Origin: Beverwykella pulmonaria
Lineage: Eukaryota; Ascomycota; Dothideomycetes; Pleosporales; Melanommataceae
Direction: 5' to 3'
Assembly (NCBI GenBank): GCA_001599595.1
Contig: BCHH01000005.1
Span: 3,160,801 to 3,199,122 of the forward strand
DNA: 38,322 nt
The position numbers and the translations under genes are program-made. The notes under the pieces are model-generated. The model did no database searches. It saw only the letters and a list, made by a program, of their open reading frames with translations, and had not been told where the DNA came from. How positions within the stretch are numbered: the stretch's first letter is position 1; the number at the start of each line of letters is the position of its first letter. This document shows, one piece after another, positions 9,666 through 19,060 of the stretch.

Positions 9666-10694
9666 CTATTTGAGAACGGCTACGTTACAATCATTCGCAT
9701 TCGTACAAGTCAACTTCATTTCCTCCCTCCATGGTCGATTGCCCCTACTCTCCAAGCTCTTATACTTCCTCGCCATTCGCACCAGCACATAAGCTGCCTC
9801 AACGAGGACCTTCTGCTTCCCCATGCACGACCTATGTCCTCCGCCGAAACCCATAAACTCCCATTGGCCTGGCTGAATGCTGCCCCAGCGCTCAGGCCGG
9901 AATGCTTCGACGTCGTCGCCAAAGACTGAGGCCTCGCGATGGAGCGCGAAGTAGTGCATGTAAACGGTGGAACCTTTAGGACCGAAGATGAGAAGGTCTT
10001 GGTTCGGCCCACCACCGACAGGCAATCTAGTGTCATGGAGGGCTGAGGGAGCTAGCGTTGGGAAAATTGGGTAGAGGTGAAGGGCTGGGCTTGCAGTTAG
10101 AATTTACTAAATAAATACTATGCGCCCTGCTAACTTACTTTCGAAGAGTATGTTCTGCGGAAGCCTGAAGCCAAGAAGATTCTCAAAACTAAAGTAATTT
10201 GGCACTTTGTCTAGTGTCTCACGGCGGATTTGTTCCCAGTACTTTGGATGGCGAGACAGGAAGAGACATGTGTTTCCCAGAAGTGCGGCGGTGGTTTCCT
10301 GTGCTGCCATTATACGTTGCAGAATTTGGTTTCTGATATAAATCCGATTATCTGTTCGCAAAGAAAGGCTTTGTAGCATGCTACGTATCTTATTCGTACT
10401 AGCAACACTATGTTGGGCTGCTTGCGAATGTTGTCCACTTGCCACAGCCCGATCAATATGATAATCTAGAAAATTGTGAGTGATCTTGCAGGAAGTAGGG
10501 TATTTAGCTTGCGGGACCAGCTTCCAGGCTTGCCCGAGTAAGAGACGGATCATAGTGAAGAACAGGGCATCATGAAATGCATTGATGAACTCTTTGGGCG
10601 CGTGAGGTGCAACGTCTGACTCGTTGCTCATGTCACATCCTAGAAGGAAATTCAAAGATGTGTAAGCTGGAGGATGGAGGAAAGCGGTGTCAAG
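9666..10694 (-). pseudogene. Cytochrome P450, truncated N-terminally (CYP52-like)
   Basis: Two exons remain: about 10694-10139 and 10084-9666, joined by a 54-bp intron (GTAAGT donor, CTAAC branch site, CCCAG acceptor). The protein starts abruptly around TSLNFLLG with no ATG. The roughly 200 N-terminal residues of a P450, including the membrane anchor, are missing, and the upstream sequence is unrelated and repeat-like. The I-helix reads AAQETT instead of A/G-G-x-D/E-T-T. After splicing, the ExxR motif reads ETLHLYP, so the conserved Arg is His. The heme loop FGGGHRSCMG keeps its Cys. The C-terminal part resembles CYP52-type alkane/fatty-acid hydroxylases. Truncation plus loss of Arg argues for a non-functional relic. 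It lies about 5 kb left of the regulator-PKS pair and could be a lost tailoring enzyme; that is inference. Confidence 0.88.
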
Positions 10695-11205
10695 ATGTGT
10701 ATTGTATGTGATGTATGTACAGCTGGTATCAGAGGTCTGGCTGATCCGCCGCTGAGCCAGCTGCCCCGCTAAACCCCTGCCCCCCGACTGTGTTAATTAC
10801 CCGGATATCCATAGTCCGCCCCTGCCACCCACTGTGGATATATCGTAATTTCCACACCCGCTGCTGATTGCGCTGCTGATCCACCATGTACTGTATCGCA
10901 TGCTTACACCCTATTGGCCTGCGCACCATCCTCCTATTAGGGAGCCCTGTCAACCACCCGCTTAGACACTGTATCGCCATTCTGCAAGCGGTATAGCTGC
11001 TGAGTCGCTTGCTTTTGCTGCTGCTGTTGCTGCTGTTGCTGCTGTTGCAAGTGTTTGCTCGCTGCTGCAGCTGCCACTGCGCTAGCTTGTTGCTTAAAAG
11101 GTGTATATAGGGGGCAGTGGAGGCCTTCCCCTTCTTCCTCTTGCTGCAAAGCTACTACTACTACTACTGTTGCTGCTACTACTATTGCTATTATATCTAT
11201 TAAAG
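10695..11205. other. Repeat-like sequence with CTG/CAG tract
   Basis: Two minus-strand frames (10729-10980 and 10937-11149) are open. The second encodes polyglutamine from a CTG-rich run at about 11013-11049. Another triplet run (CTACTACTA) lies at 11150-11190. Neither frame shows a known domain. The stretch abuts the break point of the P450 relic and is probably inserted element sequence. Confidence 0.4.
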
Positions 11206-11445
11206 ATGCCGCGGTCTAAGCGCGATCAGCGCCGCGCGCGCGTTGAAAGCAACATTGAAAACAATGCAGAACTACGCGCCAACGCTCAGCATATCCTTAC
11301 TACTATAAGGCAGGAGCGGCCAGAGAATACACACCAGGCGTATAAGCCAAAGAAAAAGAATTTAAGGTATTATTATTATGCTGGCTGCGCTGCAGCGCCT
11401 TCTTTATATAGCCTTTTTGTCGCGTGCGCTGCATACACATGCTAA
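11206..11445 (+). pseudogene. Short N-terminal fragment of a Crypton-like recombinase
   Basis: An ATG at 11206 opens a frame beginning MPRSKRDQRRARVESN and containing IRQERPENTHQAYKPKKK. The second motif resembles the RPENTRxAYDPKQKE.. start of fungal Crypton tyrosine recombinases. The similarity stops within about 55 residues. The frame then runs into low-complexity Tyr/Ala sequence and ends at 11445. This is most likely a 5' fragment of a mobile element. The assignment is tentative. Confidence 0.35.
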
Positions 11446-11735
11446 CTATCTGTAAGGGTTGGGGTCACTAGGCGATGATAACAGAGGATAGCACGGAGAA
11501 GAGTTCGCATTCTAGCAGAATACTCAAACGAATCGCTACCGAGCCCAGCTCGTAGCGATGCGGGACTATATATGCCCAGTCATGTGATGTCACCTGACTA
11601 TAGCCTAGACAGAGTAGGTCTAGCGTGGCGCACCACCTAGTGACCCCACCTGTCCCAATCTGGCCTAGTCTAACCCCATAAGGTTCGACCTAGCGCCAGG
11701 GGCCTTACACTGTGCTGCAGAGTACAGTACTTGTC
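11446..11735. other. Intergenic, no gene seen
   Basis: GC-moderate sequence without a recognisable frame or RNA gene. Confidence 0.4.
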
Positions 11736-11839
11736 GGGACCGTCGTTCGGGACCGTCGTTCAGGACCGTCGTTCGGGGCCGACGTTCAGGACCGTCGTTC
11801 GGAACCGTCGTTCAGGACCGTCGTTCGGGACCGTCGTTC
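11736..11839 (+). repeat. 13-bp tandem repeat, eight copies
   Basis: Eight units of the type GGGACCGTCGTTC occur, with single-base variants that alternate between GGG and AGG starts. The period of 13 does not preserve a reading frame, so this is a non-coding minisatellite. Confidence 0.95.
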
Positions 11840-13112
11840 AGGATTGGTGTCGCGGTGGTTACCGTGACAGTGAGCCACCGGCAGCAGCAGCAGAGGTGCT
11901 CACTAGATTAGCTTTGCAAGCAGCTTTGAGCTGCTTGAAAGGAGGGTAGTTAATAGTAGAGCATACACTCCTATACAGTTCTTTGCAGGAGATGTATACT
12001 TTCTAGATAGTTAATTATGTACTTTGTATCTTTGTCACACGCATTTAATGCTGCAACAGAAGCTTTAATTTAGCGCACACCCTCTCTAGCAGCGCAGCAG
12101 CACAGAAGCTCCTAGATTTCCAAAAAATCAGGATATTTTTGCATGTGACGGCGTTGATATACGATATGGAGGGTGGGCAGTGGACATAGGTGGATATTTG
12201 AAGTTGCTGAGGGCACAGACCCCCCTGTCCGCCAAAACTCGCTAAGCGGTTGAATCAGCCATACCAAGGTCACTGTGGAATACTATTGAATATATATGAC
12301 GGACTGATTAGTCAGTGGCATATCCACGTGACATTATGGTGTCCTCGGCTTACATGTACTAACCATGCAAACCATACAAACCATGCAAATCATACAAACC
12401 ATACAAACCATGTACAAACCACACAAACCATATACAAACCACACAAACCATACAAACTGTCGGTTGACCGGGGTTCGATCGAACGAAGTACGCCCGTAGG
12501 CGTACACAAGGGTTGAGCAGGCAGGAGATCTTTGATTGTCTACTGTGCTACTGTCTAGAGTGAGACGGGATGGAACCCTTATAAGGGGTTCCTGCCAAGG
12601 CTCGCACGGATGCACGAGCTGAGACAGTTACCCCTGAATTATCCATGAATCCACGTTCGGACACAAACCATACAAACCATACAAAACTATGCAAATCGTA
12701 CAACCCTTTTATTCGTGCCTCAAATCATTCAGCCTTTGAGAGTACGACCCTGCAGAAGATGACACTGTCAAGTACTGTACTCCACTACACAGTACGACAA
12801 GCTTCACAATGAACTGTATTTTCTATCACCAGTTCAACCACGTATTAGATGTAACAGTGGCACACCCTAACGCACAAACCATGCTGAGTACTTATTAAAC
12901 ACGTCGGACCTCTGGTTGAGCTCCTTTGCAATGTCTTGTAATATTGCACCTAAGATTGTATCTCTAGGTAGCCTTCGATAGCCAATTGAGCACTAATCAC
13001 AGGCAGGCGTACGATAGGCACACCACTCAACAATTCTAGAGCATGTAAGTTAAGGAGACCTGTTGCAGAAATTGTTTGGAACACAGCTAATAAAATTTTA
13101 CACAGCGAGCAT
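11840..13112. other. Gene-free repeat-rich stretch
   Basis: No gene can be supported. A minisatellite based on ACAAACCAT/ACAAACCAC occupies about 12363-12458, with a further short block at 12661-12700. An unrelated segment separates the two blocks. The remaining sequence is AT-rich with short frames only. Confidence 0.6.
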
Positions 13113-13555
13113 TTACTTAGAAGTAAAACCTAAACAGACAAGAATTGCTAAGAACAAACAGCAGGCATAATAGTCAGGTTGGGCGTTGGGAGTTGGAGAA
13201 ACATCAAAGGCGGTGGGTGCGTAAGGCAGCTTAGGATTGGCACGTTGGCTTAGGGAACGAGCGTGGATCGAAGTGACAAATGTTTGATGATTGAGCATGT
13301 GTGTACTCTGTAGAACAATATATACTTTGTAACACAAAGTCCTGAAACCTGATACAAACCTTCCCCTGGTATAGAGAATTTTATTGCTAAAGTAATAAAT
13401 ACTACAATAGCAAATAAAGTTAACCTGGGTAATCGGGGTAACCAGATACCCGTTTTAAGGCAGGTGGGTTGTCTCGCACTAAATAGGGTTGAGAGTAAGG
13501 GTTCGGGGTAGATAGGAGTGTATTGTAAGAGAGACGAATCGCTGCCAAGCCACAT
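13113..13555 (-). CDS. Possible small membrane protein, two exons (weak)
   Basis: A minus-strand frame from 13555 contains a hydrophobic segment LTLFAIVVFITLAIKF. A second frame ends at 13113 with a C-terminal hydrophobic tail (CCLFLAILVCLGFTSK). A short intron from GTTTCAGG to TTCTACAG could join them. It would be only about 41 bp, and no family is recognised. It sits inside a repeat-rich region and may be a chance frame or transposon-derived. Confidence 0.2.
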
Positions 13556-13765
13556 TGGCAGCGGGGGAACACTAATAGGCTACATCACATGACATCACAG
13601 CCATACTGCCTCCGTACAGGCCCGGCGCCAGCCTTACAACATGTACAGGTGAAAACCGGCCTTACACCCGTATGGATTGCTCGTGGTAACCATAGCTAAC
13701 CACGGTAACCGCGACCGGCCAAATGAGGCTCTCGTAATCTCACTCCACGAAATCTCACTAACCTA

Positions 13766-13801
13766 GCTAACCATGGTTAACCATGGTTAACCACGGCAAC
13801 C
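13766..13801 (+). repeat. Short tandem/palindromic CCATGGTTAA repeat
   Basis: Two consecutive CCATGGTTAA units preceded by GCTAA and followed by a variant (CCACGGCAAC). Similar CTAACCACGGTAACC sequence occurs at about 13693-13711. No function is assigned. Confidence 0.6.
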
Positions 13802-14029
13802 AGATTCTAATTTACGTTTTGCTGATGCATGCCCTAGGTAGATTAAACTCCAAAAAACCCATTTTAGGAAAATTTGTGTCAGGAGAAATATACCTAAAGC
13901 GTCTAGCAATAGGGCTGCAGGGATTTCTATCCCCACACCTTATTACTTAATGTCTGTTACAAGCAAACTATAGGTTAAAACCTTATCTACTCCATCTGCT
14001 TTATAAGATAGCGCGTGGACTAGCAATTT

Positions 14030-14144
14030 ACTGTAAGTGCTCTTGTCATGAGCAAGCTCTATACCACTCNACCAGCGCTACCTAAAAAGGTGCAGTGAAC
14101 CCAATAGGGTGAGGTGCGTATAGAATAACATATATACCGTGACA
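14030..14144 (-). repeat. tRNA-like repeat, copy 2, minus strand
   Basis: Read on the minus strand, this is the counterpart of 5683-5797. It starts TGTCACGG at 14144 and continues into GGTAGCGCTGGT(N)GAGTGG. Here the tRNA-like part goes further: a TGCTC/GAGCA stem closes a 7-base loop ATGACAA (anticodon position GAC, with T at position 33), and a GGTAGCG/CGCTATC acceptor-like pair reaches about 13990. The T-arm is degenerate. It is a tRNA-derived sequence, perhaps Val-like, and probably not functional. An ambiguous base N lies at 14070. Confidence 0.6.
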
Positions 14145-14439
14145 GATAGCTCCTCCTCCGCTAAATATATGCATTGAGTTTCTCCCTAAAAACTCTACTT
14201 CAAAGTATTAGCTACTTAACTAAGGCATTATTGCTAGCTTTAAGCGCCACTACAAGCGCCAGTGGCTACGTTTCTGTATCAACTCCTACGAGCAACACCA
14301 GGATCCTATCAAGGCTGTCACCCTCTACAATTCCCTCCAATGGAAAGCAATTGCATAGAGGGACCTTGTAAGCAAGACTACAATCTAAAACTGCTGGACA
14401 AAGTCAACCATACTTAATCAATATAATACAATAGAGGAT

Positions 14440-14760
14440 CCTTAACCGCCTGAGGATCTCCTAGAGTTACTGCGTTAGGCTCAAGATGCTGCAGAAGTTG
14501 GCGAGGAAGCTATAGATATCCAAACATTTATAGCTCCTGAGGGTGAGGATGATGAGCCAGAGGAGCAAGAGGTGGTCCTTCAGGATATTATTAATCACTA
14601 CATTGAGAAGGTTGGCCTTGAAGTGCCGCCTGAGGAAGCTACATTGCCACCGCCTCCAGCGTCTCTCATAAAGGCTACAAAGGATTGGCTGCTCTACGAT
14701 CCTATTTGGTGTCACAGGACGATTCTACGATTCACAATATGAAGGCAATCAACGCCCTGA
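14440..14760 (+). pseudogene. Transposase-like protein fragment
   Basis: The plus strand encodes an acidic stretch including EVGEEAIDIQTFIAPEGEDD and, further on, PEEATLPPPPASLIKATKDW. These have the look of a transposase tail. It is open over roughly 90 codons but has no start and is not joined to a full domain. It is separated by only a few hundred bases from transposon copy B and may belong to the same element. The family is not identified. Confidence 0.4.
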
Positions 14761-14845
14761 ATCAAAAGCTCGACCTCAAGGGCATCGCTGAGCGCAAACA
14801 AGCACCTATTTTAAGCCCGTGCACGCGCCTCCCGATGCCTGGACG

Positions 14846-14940
14846 GTAAATGTATTGATTTATCAGCAACTCGATAGGCCGATAAACCGATCAAAATCGT
14901 CTGCAAAAGTTAGATCGGTTTAACGAGTTTTTACTGTAAC
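14846..14940. mobile_element. Possible pogo-type MITE or terminal repeat
   Basis: The right end, read on the minus strand, is ACAGTAAAAACTCGTTAAAC. Together with CAACTCG..AAACCGATC on the left this gives an imperfect inverted pair around a short AT-rich core. This resembles the ends of fungal pogo/Fot-like elements. The left boundary is uncertain. Confidence 0.35.
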
Positions 14941-15212
14941 CGCAAGCTCTCGTACGAGAACCTCGAGAAGGAGATGAATTTCCGCCGCTCTGCGTCTCCT
15001 CGTCCTCCTCCTGCTGGCAAGCCTGTTGGTGGACGTTTGACTCGCTCAAGTCATACAATTGGTGGTAGTGTTTAAAAGATAGCTCTCCTTTACTGCAATA
15101 GCAATTAATTCTAAAAATTGCTTTCTATTTTATATCCTATCCTCTAGGATTCATAGTAAAGGCTGGTTCGTTAAAAATTAGGACTGTGATTGTCACGACT
15201 TTGATGTTCCTA
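14938..15212 (+). mobile_element. Unidentified transposon 3' end, copy B
   Basis: This is the copy matching 6680-7254. It encodes YENLEKEMNFRRSASPRP and PAGKPVGGR.. before a stop near 15077. After a short AT-rich gap it continues with TAGTAAAGGCTGGTTCG, ending GATGTTCCTAGCCA at about 15212. Similarity to copy A ends sharply at that point on both sides, so the element's 3' boundary is about 15212 and 7254. Confidence 0.65.
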
Positions 15213-16026
15213 GCCATCTACTTATCACTCCGGCCTGCAGGAAGTAGGTAGTTTGGTTGTGGAACGCTTGTATTGGGGGCCAGAGCTCGTCTCGCCTCAC
15301 GTAATTGACCGATAGGCTCCGGCTCCTACTCAGGCTCGTGATAGGCCCCGTGAGCGTTGTGCTTGCCTTGAAGCTTGCCGTGAGCTTAGCAAGACAGGCC
15401 TATCAGAGTAGAGATAGTAGAGCTTCTCTATCGATCAGTGAGGTGTTGATCCCCCTGAACGGAGACCGAGACGAAGCTGGGAGATGCTATCTAAAAAACA
15501 AAAACAAAAAAACAATGCTAAAGGGGACGGCGGGTGGGTGATTCAAATCGTCGATCAAGCGTCGCGTGAGAGGCTTGATGAGATGAGCTCACATGAGGTG
15601 GATGTGATGAGGCTGAGATATCTCGTCGCGAGAATTCTTGTAGATGAGGTGCTTGGCAGCCTAACTGTAAATAGAACAATACAAGAAAAAAAGCTATTGC
15701 ACTTTACCCTGTAACGGCTTACCACAGTGCACGGTTCCAAATGGTCGTGCACGGTTATCAGCAAACGTGAGATGGCCAGCCAACGGCCGGTCAACGACCA
15801 TGTACGACGTCCAATGCCGTTCAGGTTTCCCGCAAATTTACAAAAAAATACTCTTCCTGTTGTACGCCGCACAACTGCCTCAAATCCTACACGGTCCTCG
15901 AACCGAAAGATAACGTCAGCACGACCCACATCCTCGCCCCCCACCTTGATTCTTTCCAGAATAAAACAGGCAATGTACTCGCGCGTAAGACTACATTCTC
16001 GTAACCCTGTCGAGACACTTCTCTCT
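15213..16026. other. Intergenic, no gene supported
   Basis: Frames are present on both strands (for example a 159-codon minus frame at 15555-16034) but none has a recognisable domain or plausible start context. The right part (about 15720-16140) is the likely promoter of the Zn2Cys6 regulator. Confidence 0.4.
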
Positions 16027-16090
16027 CTAGACAATTCTATACCTAGACAATTCTATACCTAGACAATTCTATACCTAGACAATTCTATAC
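16027..16090 (+). repeat. 16-bp tandem repeat, four copies, in the regulator's 5' region
   Basis: Four exact copies of CTAGACAATTCTATAC end 52 bp before the start codon of the regulator gene, probably in its promoter or 5' untranslated region. The units are identical, so copy number could vary between strains. Confidence 0.95.
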
Positions 16091-16142
16091 CTTTTTATTG
16101 TACCTTTTCTACTACAAAGTGCAATCCCACCAATCGATAACA

Positions 16143-18207
16143 ATGGCGAGTAATCAACGCCGTCAACAGTCCGGTTTCGCGTGCCAGGAGTGTCGGAGAC
16201 GCAAGGTGCGGTGCGATAGAAGACTACCAAGTTGTGGTTTATGTGTCGAAACGGGCACCTTGTGCGTGACAATTGACAGGCAGGCGCAGAAGGGCCTAAG
16301 AAAGGGACAGATCAGTGCTATGCGGTCACAAATCGGTTGGTCTTTCCCATCTACATTGCCCAAGACTCGGGTTGAACTGCGTTTTTGTCTGCTTTACATG
16401 CTTTACAAGGAATTTACTGATAAAAGAGTACATGTAGCAAGTCTCCAGTCACAGCTCAACAAGCAGCTCGGCTGTGATGCAGACGGTAGTCAATCACCAA
16501 TATTGAGACAGACAACACCGAGCTGGGACAAGGACCTTCTGCAAGGAGTTGCGGACTTGGAAGACTTGAACCATACCGCCGTGGATTCGTTCTTGTTAGG
16601 TCACTCGCCTTCAGCAACTTCAATGCTTGGCCAGGCGTTAGTCGCGCCGGCAGCACCACCCACATCGAGCCTGCACGGGCCGGGCTGGATGGTAGACTCC
16701 AGGCGATTCGAGGACCCCATGATGGGCATGGAACTCCCAAAAGTACTGCCGCAACTGCTGTCGCCAGCGGACATGGCGAGTACAAAGGTCCCCAGTTTAG
16801 ACAGACTAACATGCCAAAATAGTTTGGCCTTATTCGAGTCCGACGAGCAGCAAGTCGCGTCTGCGACAGGTATGTCTCCATTCATGACGGAACACGAGCG
16901 CGCCGACCTCGACCAAGTCTTCTTCGACCGCGTTCATCCCGTACTCCCACTTTTCTACCGTCGACGCTGCCACGGGTGGATCAATCAGCCACTTCCCGGC
17001 ACGGCCCGGGCCTGCCTCCGATCAGCCATGCGCACCATTGGGGCAGCCATGTCGGCACCTGGTGCCCGGTTCTGCGACCAGCTGTACGCCGAGACTCGAC
17101 GCCTCCTCGACGACTATATGGCCACGTCTAAGGAGACCATCGAGCTCGAGTACATCCAGGTCTGGCTGCTGCTTGGCTACTACGAGCTTCTCCGAGTAGG
17201 CGAGAACCAGGCCATGCTGACGGCGGCCCGCTGCTCTCGCCTTGTCCTCATGGCGCGCCTGTTCGAGATCGACGCCTCCGGTTCGGAGGCAAACAGCCCA
17301 CAGGTCACGTCCACCACTCCCCAGCAGGAGTCGTACGATGATGACAGCTTTTGCGTTGTCGAGGAAAGGCGGCGGACTTTCTGGCTGGCTTACTGTCTGG
17401 ATTGCTTCCTGCACTCGCGGAACGAGTATCCGCCCATGATGCAAGAGGAAATGGTAAGTGTAAAGACCGAGCTGACTATGTGGTCCTGGATGAGCTCTCG
17501 CTAAGAATCATGTGCAGATCTGCACGCGCCTCCCAGCACCTGAAGCCAACTTCCAAAACAACCAGTCCGTCTGCTCCCCTTTCCTGGCCGACGTCCTTGC
17601 TGCCAAGGCCACCGAAAGACCGTCGACGTCGCTTTCTTCTTTTTCGGAATGCGTCGTCCTCGCAACACTTTACTTACAGTGCTCGAGCCACCGCAGCTCT
17701 CGGATGACGGAGCAGCCAGGGTCATCGAGAGGCGAATTCTGGCCTCGCCTAAAGCACCTCGCAGCTACCGCAAAAACGCGCACGCAGGTCCTCGCGGCAG
17801 ATGCTACCCATGTCGATAGCGACCCGATGCTGTTGTTCGCACACATGGTGGCGCGAGGCGCTGTCATCAAGCTCGGACAGGCGGCATCGTTTGCGCTGGC
17901 CTGTGGTCCAGCTGAGCAGCAGCAGCAGCAGCAGCACAAGCGCCTCGCTTCTGCAGCCGCGGCGGAGATGGTGTGGCTGGCTAAGCAGATTCCACACTTC
18001 GGCTATTTCACCGTTCATCCGTTCCTACCTGACCCGTTGGCGTGCGCCATCGGCTTTTTCAACGCTGAGCGAGGGGCGTCGACCGCTACGCTGCCGGACG
18101 CCGCCGATGATGTAGCGCATCTGGTGCGGGTGCTAAAGGACCTGCAGGGCATGAATAGTCTGGCGCAGGCAGATTCTTGTAAGGCATTTAGATGGTTTAG
18201 AGGTTAG
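16143..18207 (+). CDS. Zn2Cys6 transcription factor, likely PKS-cluster regulator
   Basis: Exons 16143-16335, 16438-17453 and 17518-18207 encode 632 residues. The N-terminus has a complete Zn2Cys6 domain: Cys14, 17, 24, 31, 34 and 41 in a CX2CX6CX6CX2CX6C pattern, with the basic RRRKVRCDRR stretch. Removing the first intron (102 bp, in frame, GTTGGT donor, TGTAG acceptor) joins the linker to a short coiled coil, QIASLQSQLNKQL. The second intron (64 bp, GTAAGT, CTGAC) joins ..EEM to ICTRLPAPEANFQNNQ, typical of the fungal-specific regulatory domain that begins near DLDQVFFDRVHPVLPLFYRR. A run of six Gln lies near 17917-17934. It is in the same orientation as the HR-PKS whose start is 854 bp downstream. 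Pathway-specific activation of that PKS is inferred from position, not shown. Confidence 0.95.
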
Positions 18208-18610
18208 AATTATTAGAGCCCGGGGTAGTTGGTACCTGGTGGGACCTAACGGGCGCTGACGAAACATTGGCACGAATCTAAGAAGAGTTACGAGTTAGTT
18301 ACTAGCTAGACCTTTGGGACCTGCCTGTTACGTTGCGCCGGAGCTGAATTAAGCGTGCTAAGGTAGCTTGCCTCAGACCCAAAGCTTGAGGGACATAAGC
18401 TCGTATTTAGCAGCACCTACTGTAAAACGGCGCTGGAGGTGGAAGGATTTTGGAAGCGGAATGACCTCGGTAGGTTCCGGCAGGATTCAGCTCTAGGAGT
18501 CTGGACCCTTTTGAACCACTACAATACGAGGCACTCCGTAGAGCGCGTGTTTAGTCCAGGGATGACGCCACCAGGCTCGAGCGTAATCTTCTCGGAGCCA
18601 TGCAGGCTGG

Positions 18611-18629
18611 GCCGGACTTCAAGTCCGGC
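18611..18629. promoter_or_regulatory. CGG-N9-CCG inverted repeat, candidate Zn2Cys6 site
   Basis: GCCGGACTTCAAGTCCGGC is a perfect 9-bp inverted repeat around one central base. It contains CGG and CCG half-sites separated by nine bases. Dimeric Zn2Cys6 regulators are known to bind such CGG triplet pairs with factor-specific spacing. It lies 432 bp upstream of the PKS ATG and downstream of the regulator gene. Binding by the neighbouring regulator is inference. Confidence 0.5.
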
Positions 18630-18642
18630 GCCTCTCCGGGTA

Positions 18643-18692
18643 GTATGTTCATTGCTCCGGTTTCTTTCTGGGTCGTATATTCACTGCTCCGG
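18643..18692 (+). promoter_or_regulatory. Paired 18-bp direct repeat in the PKS promoter
   Basis: GTATGTTCATTGCTCCGG (18643-18660) and GTATATTCACTGCTCCGG (18675-18692) match at 16 of 18 positions and are 32 bp apart start to start. Both end in CCGG-type half-sites. They lie just downstream of the inverted repeat and could be further regulator sites or a small local duplication. Confidence 0.35.
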
Positions 18693-19060
18693 CTTACTTA
18701 CCATGTAACGACGTGGTAGCTGACCCAGAGAATTATTCTTGGAATACGTCGGCGGAGGCGGAAAAGAGGACTTACAAATCAGAGATGGAGTTGATGCTAA
18801 GGAGTTTTTTTTTCGGAGAGAAAGGAGCTGCATAAGATTCTGGCTTGTCAGAATGAACAGAAGCGATGGAGGTATAAGGCAACAGACTAGTCGTAATGGC
18901 AGTGATCACTTATGTACTAAATGAGGTAGCTGGAGTCCATTGGGTTGATTTTACACCCGACGAGTAGTATAATCAGGGACAATTATTCAACATACACCAC
19001 TATTCACCAGTACTTCTCGATTTTCTAGCTGTCTTGCGTGCTCACATGACCTGAGACAAG

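Larger units (their letters stand above)
18208..19060 (+). other. Intergenic region between regulator and PKS (promoter)
   Basis: No gene is supported; a frame at 18439-18708 lacks any recognisable feature. The stretch holds several CGG/CCG triplets, a perfect inverted repeat at 18611-18629, paired direct repeats at 18643-18692 and a TATAAT at about 18968, roughly 90 bp before the PKS start codon. It is the obvious PKS control region. Confidence 0.7.

Noticed and set aside
12334..12615. Small membrane protein on the minus strand (VWFVWFVYGL..)
   Set aside because: It is simply the translation of the ACAAACCAT minisatellite.
14070..14070. The ambiguous base N as an assembly break
   Set aside because: It is a single N inside a recognisable repeat copy. 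The inverted counterpart has C at this place, so it is a base-call ambiguity and not a gap.
15555..16034. 159-codon minus-strand gene
   Set aside because: It has no recognisable domain, poor composition and lies in the promoter of the Zn2Cys6 gene. It is treated as a chance frame.
18439..18708. 89-codon gene between regulator and PKS
   Set aside because: No domain, and it overlaps the clustered repeats of the PKS promoter.
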